DNA of 64,000 nucleotides from positions 620,001 through 684,000 of the forward strand of contig CAWIWF010000006.1 of the NCBI GenBank assembly GCA_963839815.1, read 5' to 3'. Position numbers and translations under genes: made by a program. The notes under the pieces were generated by a model. That model was not told where the DNA came from. It made no database searches and saw only the letters and a list, made by a program, of their open reading frames with translations. Each line of letters starts with the position of its first letter. The first letter of the stretch is position 1. This DNA is from JACVRM01 sp963839815 (lineage in GTDB: Bacteria; Actinomycetota; Thermoleophilia; Gaiellales; Gaiellaceae). Below, piece by piece: positions 15,906 through 24,525 of this stretch.

Positions 15906-16755
15906 CGTCGACGGCGACCCGGATGCGGCCGTCGCAGAGCGTCGGGTCGTCGAGCGCGCCCGGGTCGAGTGCCGGCAGGCCGCCGGGGCCTGGGGCCGGG
16001 GTCGCGTCGACCCCGGTGAGGATCGAGGGGCAGACCAGCGGCCGCGTCCAGGCGGGGGAGCGGCCGAACCCCGGCTGCCAGGGGACGAGCTCGCGCCCGG
16101 CGCGGCGGCGGGCGACAGGGCCTCCCTCGACGGCGATGGAGCCGGCGACGGCGGCGTAGCCCTCGGCGTGCGCGTCCAGCAGGCGCGAGCTCCAGTCCGG
16201 CGCCGGGCGGCAGCCCGCGCTCAGGTACGCGGTGGCGGCTGCGGCCGGGCCGCGGCTGACCGGCTCCTCCTGGCGCTCGAGCGCCTGCCGCGTCGCCTCC
16301 TCGAGCTCCCGAGGCCCGGGTGCGACGGCGACGGCGAGCGAGCGCCGCTCGAGACGTGGCAGCACCTCGACGTCGAGCTCGAGCCGGCTGTTGCCGACCT
16401 CGTGGAACCAGTAGCGGCCCTCGTTGACGAGGTCGAAGGCGAGCCGGTACGTGCCGGGCGGGACCGGCGCCCGCACGGTCACGTAGGCGTCCACGCGCTG
16501 CCCGGGGGCGACCCGGTCTGGCAGGAGGATGAAGTGGCCCGCCCACACGATCGGGTTACCGCGGCCGTCGAGCCAGTGGTAGGAGAGGTGGATGTCGGTG
16601 CCGGGCCGCGAGCGCCAGGCGGCGCTGCCCGCATTCTCCAGCTCGAGCCGCCCCACCGAGACGGCGCCGGCGCGCTGGGGTGGCAGCTCGTAGGCGAGCC
16701 AGCGGACGGCGAGCGGCCCCGCGGGGACGTGGTGAGGCGGGGCGGGAGTCGCCAT
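15868..16755 (-). CDS. Ig-like domain protein of the glycan-export locus
   Basis: 295 residues from ATG 16755, no signal peptide. Residues ~15-115 form a beta-rich domain with LELENAGSAAWRSRPG, PIVWAGHFILLPDRVAPGQR and FDLVNEGRYWFHEVG. The spaced N-x-G and Trp residues recall the NBR1-type FW/Ig domain and match the C-terminal domain of the methyltransferase at 13864. The rest, rich in Pro, Ala and Arg, is not recognised. It overlaps wzm convergently by 38 bp and is only 21 bp from divergent hemE. A role in recognising glycan or exporter is inference from context. Confidence 0.65.
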   Translation of the reverse strand: MATPAPPHHVPAGPLAVRWLAYELPPQRAGAVSVGRLELENAGSAAWRSRPGTDIHLSYHWLDGRGNPIVWAGHFILLPDRVAPGQRVDAYVTVRAPVPPGTYRLAFDLVNEGRYWFHEVGNSRLELDVEVLPRLERRSLAVAVAPGPRELEEATRQALERQEEPVSRGPAAAATAYLSAGCRPAPDWSSRLLDAHAEGYAAVAGSIAVEGGPVARRRAGRELVPWQPGFGRSPAWTRPLVCPSILTGVDATPAPGPGGLPALDPGALDDPTLCDGRIRVAVDATALRPGGRRPA

Positions 16756-16776
16756 CGGGCTGGTTAGTGTAGGAAG

Positions 16777-17808
16777 GTGGCGGAGCCGCTCCTCGTCCGA
16801 GCCTCCCGGTGCGAGCCCGTGGAGCGCACTCCCGTGTGGTTCATGCGCCAGGCGGGCCGCTCCCTGCCGGAGTACCGGCAGGTACGCCGCTCCCACACGC
16901 TCTTCGAGGTCTGCGAGCAGCCGGAGCTGTGCGCCGAGGTGACCCTGCAGCCCGTTCGCCGCCACGGCGTCGACGCGGCCGTGATGTTCGCGGACATCAT
17001 GCTGCCGGTGCTCGGCATGGGCGTCGGCGTCGAGCTCGTCGAAGGCGTCGGCCCGGTGGTCGCACGCCCGATCGAGACGCTCGCCGACGTCGAGGCGCTG
17101 CGGGTGCCCGAGCCGGACGAGGCCGTGCCGGCGATCCTCGAGGCGATCCGCCTTGTGCGCTCGGAGCTGGCGCCCGAGCGAGCCGTGATCGGGTTCTGCG
17201 GCGGGCCGTTCACGGTGGCCGGCTATCTCGTCGAGGGCCGGCCGAGCCGCGACTTCGTGCGCACGAAGCGCTGCATGTACGGCGCACCGGAGGTCTGGCA
17301 CGCGTTGCTCGAGAAGCTCGCCGAGACGTCGGCGCGCTACGTCGGCGCCCAGGTGCGCGCGGGCGCCGACGTCGTGCAGGTCTTCGACTCGTGGGCCGGT
17401 GCCCTGTCCGCCGCCGACTACCGTGAGTTCGCTGCGCCCTACTCCGCCCGGATCCTGGCCGCGGTCGACGCGCCGACGATCCACTTCGCGACCGGCGCCA
17501 CCCACCTGCTGCCCGCGCTCGCTGCCACCGGTGGTGACGTGATCGGGCTCGACTGGCGGGTGACGCTCGACGAGGGCTGGGAGCTCGCCGGCGACGACCG
17601 CGGCGTCCAGGGCAACCTCGACCCGGCGCTGCTGCTCGGCCCGTGGGCGCGCGTCGAGGCGGGGGCCCGCGAGGTGCTTGCACGCGCTGGGGGCCGCCCG
17701 GGCCACATCTTCAACCTTGGTCACGGCGTGCTGCCCCAGACCGACCCGGATGTCCTGCGTCGGCTGACCGAGCTCGTCCAGGAAGCGTCCGTCGAGGCGC
17801 GCGTGTGA
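16777..17808 (+). CDS. hemE: Uroporphyrinogen decarboxylase
   Basis: 343 residues, the usual length. Converts uroporphyrinogen III to coproporphyrinogen III in the cytoplasm by four decarboxylations. Visible signatures are FMRQAGRSLPEYR (substrate-binding Arg residues), VMFADIMLP (catalytic Asp), IGFCGGPFTVAGYL, and the C-terminal FNLGHGVLPQTDPD. GTG 16777 is the start; only 21 bp separate it from the divergent Ig-like gene, so its promoter must reach into that gene. Followed by hemH after 271 bp. Finding heme genes inside a glycan-export locus is unusual. Confidence 0.95.
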   Translation: MAEPLLVRASRCEPVERTPVWFMRQAGRSLPEYRQVRRSHTLFEVCEQPELCAEVTLQPVRRHGVDAAVMFADIMLPVLGMGVGVELVEGVGPVVARPIETLADVEALRVPEPDEAVPAILEAIRLVRSELAPERAVIGFCGGPFTVAGYLVEGRPSRDFVRTKRCMYGAPEVWHALLEKLAETSARYVGAQVRAGADVVQVFDSWAGALSAADYREFAAPYSARILAAVDAPTIHFATGATHLLPALAATGGDVIGLDWRVTLDEGWELAGDDRGVQGNLDPALLLGPWARVEAGAREVLARAGGRPGHIFNLGHGVLPQTDPDVLRRLTELVQEASVEARV

Positions 17809-18079
17809 CCGGAGTCCGGGTCGGCCTCGGGTTCCCCGGCGCAGCCTGTGACCAGGTGCCGTTCGCGGACCGACCCCGCTCGGCGCCGGCTCTGCTGGCC
17901 ATATCCCCGCCGGCGGCCTCCTCTGCGGGCCCGTCCGCTTCGGCCCTGTCCGCTCGGGCCCTGTCCGCTCCGGCCAGTTCCCCCGGGAGCCGCCATCCTC
18001 CTCCCCGCTGCGACGCTAGCGAGGGCAGGCGCACGCGTGTGTGGCGGACCGTGCCAAGATCGTGCCGGGGGCGTGTCGG
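17809..18079. other. hemE-hemH intergenic stretch with a 15-bp tandem repeat
   Basis: 271 bp without a convincing gene. It contains three tandem copies of a 15-mer of the form GTCCGCTyCGGCCCT at 17933-17947, 17948-17962 and 17963-17977, with two or three differences each. No good promoter hexamers or hairpin terminator are evident. Short frames through it have no recognisable protein character. Confidence 0.5.
17933..17977. repeat. Tandem repeat, 3 x 15 bp
   Basis: Three head-to-tail 15-base units, GTCCGCTTCGGCCCT, GTCCGCTCGGGCCCT and GTCCGCTCCGGCCAG, in the gap between hemE and hemH. Being a multiple of three, it could also come from a lost coding sequence. No function can be assigned. Confidence 0.6.
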
Positions 18080-18958
18080 ATGAGCGACGTCCACGTGTTG
18101 CTGATGGCGTACGGCAGCCCCTCCCGCCTCGAGGACATCCCCGCCTACCTGACGGACATCCGCGGCGGCCGGCCGGTGTCGGACGAGGCGGTCGAGGAGC
18201 TCGTCGAGCGCTACCGGCGGATCGGCGGCCGCTCGCCCCTGGACGAGATCACCGAGCTTCAGCGGGCCGGGCTCGAGCGCGAGCTGGGCCTTCCGGTCCA
18301 CATCGGCATGAAGCACTGGACGCCGCGCATCGGCGCTGCCGTCGAGGCGGCGCTCGCCGGCGGCGCGCGCACGATCGTCGGGCTCGTGCTCGCCCCCCAC
18401 TACTCGCGGCTGTCGATCGCCGGCTACCGCGACCGTCTCGAGGCTGCCCTGGCGGAGCGCGCAGAGCTCGCCTTCGTCGAGAGCTGGCACGACCACGGCC
18501 CCTATCTCGAGCTGCTGGCAGACCGTGTGGCCGGCAGGGCCGCGCACGTGGTCTTCACCGCCCACAGCCTGCCCGAGCGGATCCTCCGGGACGGCGATCC
18601 CTACCGCGACCAGCTGCTCGAGACCTCCCGCCTGGTCGCTGAGCGAGCCGATCTGGAGCGCTGGTCGTTCGCGTTCCAGAGCGCGAGCGCGACCGGCGAG
18701 CCCTGGCTCGGCCCGGACATCCTCGAGGAGCTCGACCGGCTCGCTGCCGGAGGCGTCGACGACGTGCTCGCCGCCCCGGTCGGATTCGTCTCGGATCACC
18801 TCGAGATCCTGTGGGACCTCGACGTCGAGGCCCGCGAGCGCGCCGCCGAGCTCGGCATCGGCTTCGACCGGATCGAGTCGCTCAACGCCGATCCCCGCTT
18901 CCTGAGCGGCCTGGCGACCCTGATCCGGAAGACCGTTCCAGTACTCTCAGCCGGGTGA
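18080..18958 (+). CDS. hemH: Ferrochelatase (protoporphyrin or coproporphyrin type)
   Basis: 292 residues. Inserts Fe(II) into the porphyrin ring; in actinobacteria the usual substrate is coproporphyrin III (CpfC). Visible are VLLMAYGSPSRLEDIPAYL, the metal-site region LVLAPHYSRLSIAGY, the catalytic His in VFTAHSLPERIL, and SFAFQSASATGEPWLGPD. ATG 18080 is preferred over a frame opening at 18041 because homology starts at MSDVHVLLMAYGS. The stop overlaps wzt as GTGA, so heme and exporter genes are probably on one message. hemY/hemQ are not in the window. Confidence 0.93.
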   Translation: MSDVHVLLMAYGSPSRLEDIPAYLTDIRGGRPVSDEAVEELVERYRRIGGRSPLDEITELQRAGLERELGLPVHIGMKHWTPRIGAAVEAALAGGARTIVGLVLAPHYSRLSIAGYRDRLEAALAERAELAFVESWHDHGPYLELLADRVAGRAAHVVFTAHSLPERILRDGDPYRDQLLETSRLVAERADLERWSFAFQSASATGEPWLGPDILEELDRLAAGGVDDVLAAPVGFVSDHLEILWDLDVEARERAAELGIGFDRIESLNADPRFLSGLATLIRKTVPVLSAG

Positions 18959-20172
18959 AGCCGGGCGCCGTCGTCGCTGCGGGCGTGAGCCGCCGGTTCC
19001 GCGTCCACCCCCAGCGCACCATCACGATCAAGGAGCTGATCGTTCGCCGCCAGCGGGCGCGGGGACGCGACGTGGTCGCGCTCCGCGACGTGTCGTTCGC
19101 GGTCGAGCCGGGCGAGTCGGTCGGGGTCATCGGCCGCAACGGCTCGGGCAAGACGACGTTGCTGCGCCTCGTCGCCGGCATCTTCGCGCCCACGGCCGGC
19201 ACGATCGAGGTGGGGGGCTCGATCGGCTCGCTGCTGGGCCTGGGCGCCGGCTTCCACCCCGACTTCACCGGCCGCGAGAACGTGTACCTCAACGGCTCGC
19301 TGCACGGCCTGCCGCGCAAGCTGGTGCGCGAGCGGATGGACGAGATCGTCACGTTCTCCGAGCTGGAGCGCTTCATCGACATGCCCGTGCGCACCTACTC
19401 CGCCGGCATGCACATGCGGCTCGGCTTTGCGGTCGCCACCCACCTCGAGCCCGACGTGCTGCTCCTCGACGAGGTCTTCGCGGTCGGCGACGAGGCCTTC
19501 CAGCGCAAGTGCTTCGGCAAGATCTTCGACTTCAAGCGGCGGGGCGGCACCATCTTCTTCGTCTCGCACGCTGCCGAGGCGGTCGAGAGCCTCTGCGAGC
19601 GCGCGCTGCTGCTGCGGGCGGGACGGCTGGAGCTCGACGGGCCGACGCACGACGCGATCGCCCGCTACCAGGCGCTGCTCGCGGAGGAGGAGGATCCGGA
19701 GGAGCGCGGCGCCGGGCTGCAGGAGTGGGGCAGCGGCGAGGCTCGCGTGGCCGAGGTGCGCCTCGAGGACGAGGCGGGGGAGCCGCGCCGCCAGTACCTC
19801 GCAGGCGAGCCGCTCGTGGTGCTGCTCCGGCTCGAGGTCGATCCCGGGTGCCCGCCGCCGCAGGTCGCGCTCGAGCTGCACGCCGCGCCCGGCGGGCTCG
19901 TGGCCGCCGCCACCCAGGCGCTGACGGGCCTCGGCTGGGACGCCGGGGGCGAGTGCTGGCTCCGCTTCGAGGTCGACTCGCTGCCCCTTGCCGACGGCCG
20001 CTTCGAGGTGGCGGTGTCGCTCTCGGACACGACGGGCGGCCACCTCTACCACCGCCGGCTGGCGGCGGCAGAGTTCGTCGTCTACTCGGAGGAGACCGGC
20101 CCCGGCGGTGTCGTCCGGCTCGACGGGCGCTGGTCGCTCGCCGGAGACCCGAGCGCGGTGGCGGCCCCGTGA
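18955..20172 (+). CDS. wzt: ABC-2 type polysaccharide exporter, ATP-binding subunit (Wzt-like) with C-terminal carbohydrate-binding domain
   Basis: 405 residues. The ATPase domain has Walker A GRNGSGKTTLLRL near residue 60, signature YSAGMHMRLGFA near 147, Walker B VLLLDEVFAVGDE near 168 and the H-loop VSHAAEAVES. The extra ~150-residue C-terminal beta domain (about 250-395) corresponds to the Wzt C-domain, which in known systems binds the capped end of the O-polysaccharide and couples recognition to export. Starts at GTG overlapping the hemH stop. Its permease partner is presumed to be the gene at 15102, three kilobases upstream. Confidence 0.9.
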   Translation: MKPGAVVAAGVSRRFRVHPQRTITIKELIVRRQRARGRDVVALRDVSFAVEPGESVGVIGRNGSGKTTLLRLVAGIFAPTAGTIEVGGSIGSLLGLGAGFHPDFTGRENVYLNGSLHGLPRKLVRERMDEIVTFSELERFIDMPVRTYSAGMHMRLGFAVATHLEPDVLLLDEVFAVGDEAFQRKCFGKIFDFKRRGGTIFFVSHAAEAVESLCERALLLRAGRLELDGPTHDAIARYQALLAEEEDPEERGAGLQEWGSGEARVAEVRLEDEAGEPRRQYLAGEPLVVLLRLEVDPGCPPPQVALELHAAPGGLVAAATQALTGLGWDAGGECWLRFEVDSLPLADGRFEVAVSLSDTTGGHLYHRRLAAAEFVVYSEETGPGGVVRLDGRWSLAGDPSAVAAP

Positions 20173-20444
20173 GCGCACGGACGTGCCCCGACTGGCCGGA
20201 GCTGCTCGAGTTGGCGCCGGACCTTCAGTTCAAGCACTACACCGTTGCCGAGGCGAGGCTGCCTGCCGAGGCGCTGGTGCTGCTTCCCGGAGTCCGGCTC
20301 GACGAGGCGGTGATCTGCTGCGATCGCGAGCGGCACGTGTTCTTCGCTCCCCACACGGACGAGCTCGTCGGCCACGCGCTGCGCGACACGCACTGGTACG
20401 AGGTGCGCGAGTGGAGCTCGACGGGGCCGGGCACGGACGCCTGA
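20169..20444 (+). CDS. Small hypothetical protein after wzt
   Basis: 91 residues from a GTG overlapping the wzt stop (GTGA). No signal peptide, membrane segment or recognised domain. It reads as a compact alpha/beta protein: CPDWPELLELAPDLQFKHYT ... DEAVICCDRERHVFFAPHTD ... HALRDTHWYEVREW, with a Cys pair and several His. The coupling to wzt suggests a role with the exporter or a late glycan step. A genuine gene is supported by the overlap and normal amino-acid composition. Confidence 0.6.
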   Translation: MSARTCPDWPELLELAPDLQFKHYTVAEARLPAEALVLLPGVRLDEAVICCDRERHVFFAPHTDELVGHALRDTHWYEVREWSSTGPGTDA

Positions 20445-20571
20445 GCGCCCGTCGTCGCCTCCGGCCGTTGCGCGTCTTCTGGCGCGAAACCGGCACAGAA
20501 ACGGCACCGTCTGTCGGGTAGCGTCGGCGCCGGGAGGCGGGTGGAAGTCCAACTCCCCACCCCTCCAACGG

Positions 20572-20591
20572 GCGGGGCTGCCTCTCCCCGC
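20572..20591. terminator. Hairpin between convergent genes
   Basis: GCGGGG at 20572-20577 pairs with CCCCGC at 20586-20591 across an 8-base loop, just downstream of the wzt unit and of polX, which converge here. No T-run follows, as is common at this GC content. Its role as terminator is inferred. Confidence 0.35.
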
Positions 20592-20596
20592 GGGGC

Positions 20597-22240
20597 CTAC
20601 GCGCGCCCGCGCAGCGCCAGCAGCTCGTCCAGCGGGCGCGTGTTGACCACGTCGGCGGCCGTCGCCCGGCCGCGGCGGGCCGTCGCCAGCGACAGCTCGA
20701 TGTTGCCGAGACCACGGACCGAGTGGGCGTCGGTCGAGAGCACGAGCTTTGCGCCCGCCTCGATCGCGCGGCGCGCGTGCTCGTCACGCAGGTCGAGCCG
20801 GTCCGGGAGGCCGTTCACCTCGAGCGCGACGCCGAGTCTCGCCGCCGCCTCGGCAACTGCCTCGAGGTCGACCGCGTTCGGCGGCCGCCGGTTGATCAAC
20901 CGTCCGGTCGGGTGGCTGAGCGCCGACACCGCCGGGTGCTCGATCGCGGCCAGCACCCGCCGGGTGAGCTCGGGCCCGGGCGTCCGCTGTCCCGCGTGCA
21001 CGCTCGCCATCACCCAGTCGAGCTCCGCGAGGACGTCGTCCGGCAGGTCGAGCGATCCGTCGGCGAGGATGTCGCACTCGATGCCGCGCAGGACGCGGAA
21101 GGGCGAGAGCTGCTCGTTGGCCGCCGCGATCTCCTCGGCCTGCCGCCGCAGCTCGTCGGCATCCAGGCCGGGCACGACCGAGACGGCACGCGAGTGGTCG
21201 CAGATCGCCACGTACTCGTAGCCGCGGGCCTGCGCGGCCTCCGCCATCTCCAGCACGGTGGCCCGCCCGTCCGACCACGTCGTGTGGCAGTGGAGATCGC
21301 CTCGCAGGTCGCCCAGGCCGACGAGCGCCGGCGGCTCGGCTCGAAACGCGGCTTCGCGAAGCTCGGGCGGGCAGAAGGGCACGCCCAGAGCGGCGTAGAC
21401 CGCCTCCTCGTCGGCCGCCTCGGGCAGCGGCTCGAGCGCGCCCACGTAGGCCGCCGCGCCCGTCGCCCGCAGGAGCTCGGTGCCGAAGGAGCCGGGTGCG
21501 GCGGCGACGAGCGTGACCGGGACGCCCTCGACCGTGACCCCGACGGTGCGCCGCCCGCCACGCTCGACGACGGCCACGATCTGCGGCAGCGCCGCGAATG
21601 CGTCCAGAACCGGCTCGGGATCGGGTGCAACCGCGACCACGGCGAGCTCGCGCGGCGCGTCGACCCAGCGCCGCACATCGCCCGCCACCGCCCCGCCAAC
21701 CCCGGCTGCGATCTGCTCCATCAGGGTGCGGGCCCGCGAGAGGAGCAGCGTGCGGCCGCGCGACTCGCGCCGCTCGCCGAGCGCGAGCGCCTCGCGGATC
21801 TTCCGCTCGGTGTGCGGCCCGATCCCCGGCACCTCGCGCAGCCGGCCCGCGTCCGCGGCTGTCCGCAGCGCGTCGAGGTCGTCGACGCCGAGCGTGCGGC
21901 CGATCTCCGCCGCCTTCTGGGGGCTCAGGCCGAGGTAGCGCCCGAGGCCGACGAGCGAGGGCTGCAGCTGCTGCTCGAGCTCACGCACCTCGGCCAGCTC
22001 ACCGCTCTGGACGAGCTCCTGCAGCCGGCGCTCGATCGCCGGGCCGACTCCCTGCAGCCGCTGCGCCTGGCCGCGGCGGACGAGCTCCGCCACGGGGGCG
22101 GGTGTCGAGCGAACCAGCTCGGCTGCGCGCCGGTAGGCGCGAATGCTGTACGGCGAGGCATCCGCGAGCTCGAGCAGCTCGGCCAGGTGGTCGAGGGCGG
22201 CGGCGATCGTGCCGTTGTCGGGTCCGGCGGGAGTGGTCAC
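20597..22240 (-). CDS. polX: PolX-family protein with intact PHP domain and degenerate polymerase site
   Basis: 547 residues from GTG 22240. Layout: helix-hairpin-helix region (AAALDHLAELLELADASPYS ... LQGVGPAIERRLQELV ... VPGIGPHTERKIREAL), a Pol-beta-like palm, then a PHP phosphoesterase domain from ~residue 325. PHP metal ligands look complete: GDLHCHTTWSDG, ICDHSRAVSV, LRGIECDIL, ASVHAGQ, SHPTGRL, STDAHS. In the palm the usual D-x-D after the LRR motif is replaced by R-E-L-A-V, the third Asp by P-V-T-L, and the TGSK-x-HN motif by ATGAAAYVG. So nucleotide transfer is unlikely (inference), while phosphoesterase/exonuclease activity could persist. Confidence 0.85.
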   Translation of the reverse strand: MTTPAGPDNGTIAAALDHLAELLELADASPYSIRAYRRAAELVRSTPAPVAELVRRGQAQRLQGVGPAIERRLQELVQSGELAEVRELEQQLQPSLVGLGRYLGLSPQKAAEIGRTLGVDDLDALRTAADAGRLREVPGIGPHTERKIREALALGERRESRGRTLLLSRARTLMEQIAAGVGGAVAGDVRRWVDAPRELAVVAVAPDPEPVLDAFAALPQIVAVVERGGRRTVGVTVEGVPVTLVAAAPGSFGTELLRATGAAAYVGALEPLPEAADEEAVYAALGVPFCPPELREAAFRAEPPALVGLGDLRGDLHCHTTWSDGRATVLEMAEAAQARGYEYVAICDHSRAVSVVPGLDADELRRQAEEIAAANEQLSPFRVLRGIECDILADGSLDLPDDVLAELDWVMASVHAGQRTPGPELTRRVLAAIEHPAVSALSHPTGRLINRRPPNAVDLEAVAEAAARLGVALEVNGLPDRLDLRDEHARRAIEAGAKLVLSTDAHSVRGLGNIELSLATARRGRATAADVVNTRPLDELLALRGRA

Positions 22241-22260
22241 GAGGAGTAGTCTTCCCCGCC

Positions 22261-22875
22261 GTGACGGCCATCGTGATCCCCTTCGCCGGGCCGGCGGGTA
22301 AGCGCCGCCTGGCACCGCTCCCCGCCGACTCGCGCAGCCTGCTCGCGCACGCCATGCTCGCCGACGTGCTCGCCGCCGCGATCCCTGTCGGCCGCACGCT
22401 GCTCGTGACCCCGCCCGAGGCGCTGGAGGCCCGCAGGCTCGCCGCCGGGCTCGGGGCCGAGGTCGTCGACGACACCGGCCAGAGCCAGGCCGAGGGGGTC
22501 GGCCAGGCGCTCAAGACCCTGCACGACGGCCCGGTGCTGATCGTCAATGCCGACCTTCCCTGCGCGCGGCCTGCCGACCTGCTGGCGCTGCTCGGGCTGA
22601 TGCCTGCCGGTGGCCTCGCCGTCACCGAGGCCGCGGACGGCACCACCAACGCGCTTGCGCTCTCCTCGCCGCGCCTGTACGAGCGGCTCTACGGAAGCGG
22701 CAGCGCGGACCGGTTCCGGCGCCACGCCGAGGGGCTCGAGATCCCCTGGGCGGACGCGCGCCTGCCGAACCTCGTCGACGACGTCGACACTGCGGCCGAC
22801 CTGGGCGCGCTCTCCGCGCGGCTCGGCCCGGCCACCACCGCCGCCATGCGACGGGTGCTCGTTCCGGCGGCGTGA
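22261..22875 (+). CDS. cofC: 2-phospho-L-lactate / phosphoenolpyruvate guanylyltransferase
   Basis: 204 residues from GTG 22261, divergent from polX with a 20-bp gap. CofC (FbiD) activates 2-phospholactate or phosphoenolpyruvate with GTP, the first dedicated step of F420 side-chain building; actinobacteria usually use PEP. Visible are IPFAGPAGKRRLAPL (nucleotide-binding loop), LAHAMLADVLAA, VLIVNADLPCARPADLLAL (metal-binding Asp) and NLVDDVDTAADLGAL. It opens the cluster cofC-cofD-npdG-cofE, all on the plus strand with 20-30 bp gaps. Confidence 0.9.
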   Translation: MTAIVIPFAGPAGKRRLAPLPADSRSLLAHAMLADVLAAAIPVGRTLLVTPPEALEARRLAAGLGAEVVDDTGQSQAEGVGQALKTLHDGPVLIVNADLPCARPADLLALLGLMPAGGLAVTEAADGTTNALALSSPRLYERLYGSGSADRFRRHAEGLEIPWADARLPNLVDDVDTAADLGALSARLGPATTAAMRRVLVPAA

Positions 22876-22903
22876 GCGTCGGCCCACAACGGAGCCGGGT
22901 GTG

Positions 22904-23839
22904 ATGCGGGTCGTCGTGCTCGCGGGCGGCGTGGGCGGTGCTCGCTTCCTGCGTGCCCTCAGAGGGACGGTGCCGGACGAGGGCCTGACGGCAATCGTCA
23001 ACGTCGGCGACGATCTCGAGGTCAGCGGCCTCCACGTGTCGCCCGACCTCGACACGGTGCTGTACACGCTCTCCGGCCTGGCCGACGACGAGCGCGGCTG
23101 GGGACGAGCGGGGGAGACCTGGCGCGCGCTCGAGACCTCCAGGGAGCTCGGCGGCGACGGCTGGTTCGCCCTGGGCGACCGGGATCTGGGCCTCCATCTC
23201 GCCCGCACCGAGGCCTTGCTCGCCGGCGAGCCGTTGTCGGCCGTGACCGCCCGCCTCGCCGCTGCGGTCGGTCTCGACCTCACCCTCCTGCCTGCCACCG
23301 ACGACCGGCTGCGCACGCTCGTCGACACCCCGGCCGGCACCTTCGCCTTCCAGGAGTGGTTCGTCCGCAGGGGCCACCGCGACCCGGTCGACAGCGTGCG
23401 CTTCGACGGGGCTGAGGCCGCCGAGCCGGCGCCCGGCGTGCTGGAGGCCCTCGGTGACGCCGACCTCGTCGCGATCGCGCCGAGCAACCCCTACGTCAGC
23501 ATCGAGCCGATCCTCGCCGTCTCCGCCATCCGGAGGACGCTCGAGTCGCGCCGCGCCCCCACCCTGGCCGTCAGTCCGCTGATCGGCGGGCGGGCGGTGA
23601 AGGGACCGGCTGCCGAGATGCTGGAGCGCCTCGCAGGGGGCACGACCCCTGCGCACGTGGCCTCCTGCTACCGCGGGCTGATCGACACGCTCGTGCTGGA
23701 CGCCGCGGACGCGGCCGGTGCCGACGAGGTTGCTGCGCTCGGGATCCGGCCGCTCGTCGCGCCGACGCTCATGTCTGGCCCGGACGGCGGGCGCCATCTC
23801 GCCGAGGCCGTGCTCGAGGCCGCGGCCGCCCCCGTATGA
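22904..23839 (+). CDS. cofD: 2-phospho-L-lactate transferase (F420 synthesis)
   Basis: 311 residues. CofD/FbiA moves the activated phospholactyl or enolpyruvyl group to the deazaflavin Fo, giving F420-0 or its dehydro form. The N-terminus VVVLAGGVGGARFLRAL is the Rossmann-like signature, followed by NVGDDLEVSGLHVSPDLDTV, LGDRDLGLHLARTE, IAPSNPYVSIEPILAV and SPLIGGRAVKGPAAEM. ATG 22904 was used; the GTG three bases before is in frame and possible. It lies 28 bp after cofC. Confidence 0.93.
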   Translation: MRVVVLAGGVGGARFLRALRGTVPDEGLTAIVNVGDDLEVSGLHVSPDLDTVLYTLSGLADDERGWGRAGETWRALETSRELGGDGWFALGDRDLGLHLARTEALLAGEPLSAVTARLAAAVGLDLTLLPATDDRLRTLVDTPAGTFAFQEWFVRRGHRDPVDSVRFDGAEAAEPAPGVLEALGDADLVAIAPSNPYVSIEPILAVSAIRRTLESRRAPTLAVSPLIGGRAVKGPAAEMLERLAGGTTPAHVASCYRGLIDTLVLDAADAAGADEVAALGIRPLVAPTLMSGPDGGRHLAEAVLEAAAAPV

Positions 23840-23870
23840 GCCGATCGCCGGGCCGGGGACGGCCGTCGCG

Positions 23871-24503
23871 GTGAAGGTCGCGATCCTCGGCGGCACTGGC
23901 TCGTTCGGGCGGGCGCTCGCCCAGCGGCTGCAGGCGCTCGGAGAGGACGTCGCCGTCGGCTCCCGCGAGCCCGAGCGTGCGCAGGAGCTCGCCGTCGTCT
24001 ACGGCATCCGCGGCGGCGGCAACGAGGAGATCGTGGGCGACGCCGACCTGGTCGTCCTGGCGACGCGCTCGGGCGCAGCGGTCGAGACCGCGCGTGCCCT
24101 CGCCGACGCGATCGGCGAGCGGCCGCTGCTCTCGGTCGGCGCCGACCTGCGCTTCGGCGACGCGGGCGTTCTGCCCGGGCGGCTCGGTCACTCGCTCGCC
24201 GAGGAGGTCGCCGGCATCGTCCACGGGCCCGTGGTCGCCGGCTTCCAGTCGCTCGCCGCGGCTCACCTCGTCGCGGAGGAGCCGCCGGACGAGGACGTGC
24301 TGATCTGCGGCGACGACCCGGCGTCGAAGCGGCTCGTGCTCGAGCTCGCCGCGCGCGTCGTCGCCGGCCGCGCCATCGACGCCGGGCCGCTCGCCAACGC
24401 CCGCGCCCTGGAGGGCCTGACCGCGGTGCTGCTCAACGTCAACAAGGCCCACCGCGTGCACGCGGGTATCCGGCTCACCGGCCTGCCGGACGCCGGGACG
24501 TGA
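23871..24503 (+). CDS. npdG: F420-dependent NADP reductase
   Basis: 210 residues. Transfers hydride between reduced F420 and NADP. Visible are the Rossmann start KVAILGGTGSFGRALAQRL, VGSREPERAQEL (NADP phosphate recognition), DADLVVLATRSGAAVETA, and VVAGFQSLAAAHL. GTG 23871 begins the homology. The cell thus makes and uses F420 from the same gene cluster. Gap to cofD is 31 bp and to cofE 22 bp. Confidence 0.9.
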   Translation: MKVAILGGTGSFGRALAQRLQALGEDVAVGSREPERAQELAVVYGIRGGGNEEIVGDADLVVLATRSGAAVETARALADAIGERPLLSVGADLRFGDAGVLPGRLGHSLAEEVAGIVHGPVVAGFQSLAAAHLVAEEPPDEDVLICGDDPASKRLVLELAARVVAGRAIDAGPLANARALEGLTAVLLNVNKAHRVHAGIRLTGLPDAGT

Positions 24504-24525
24504 CCGCCGGCCGCCGCTAGCCGCC

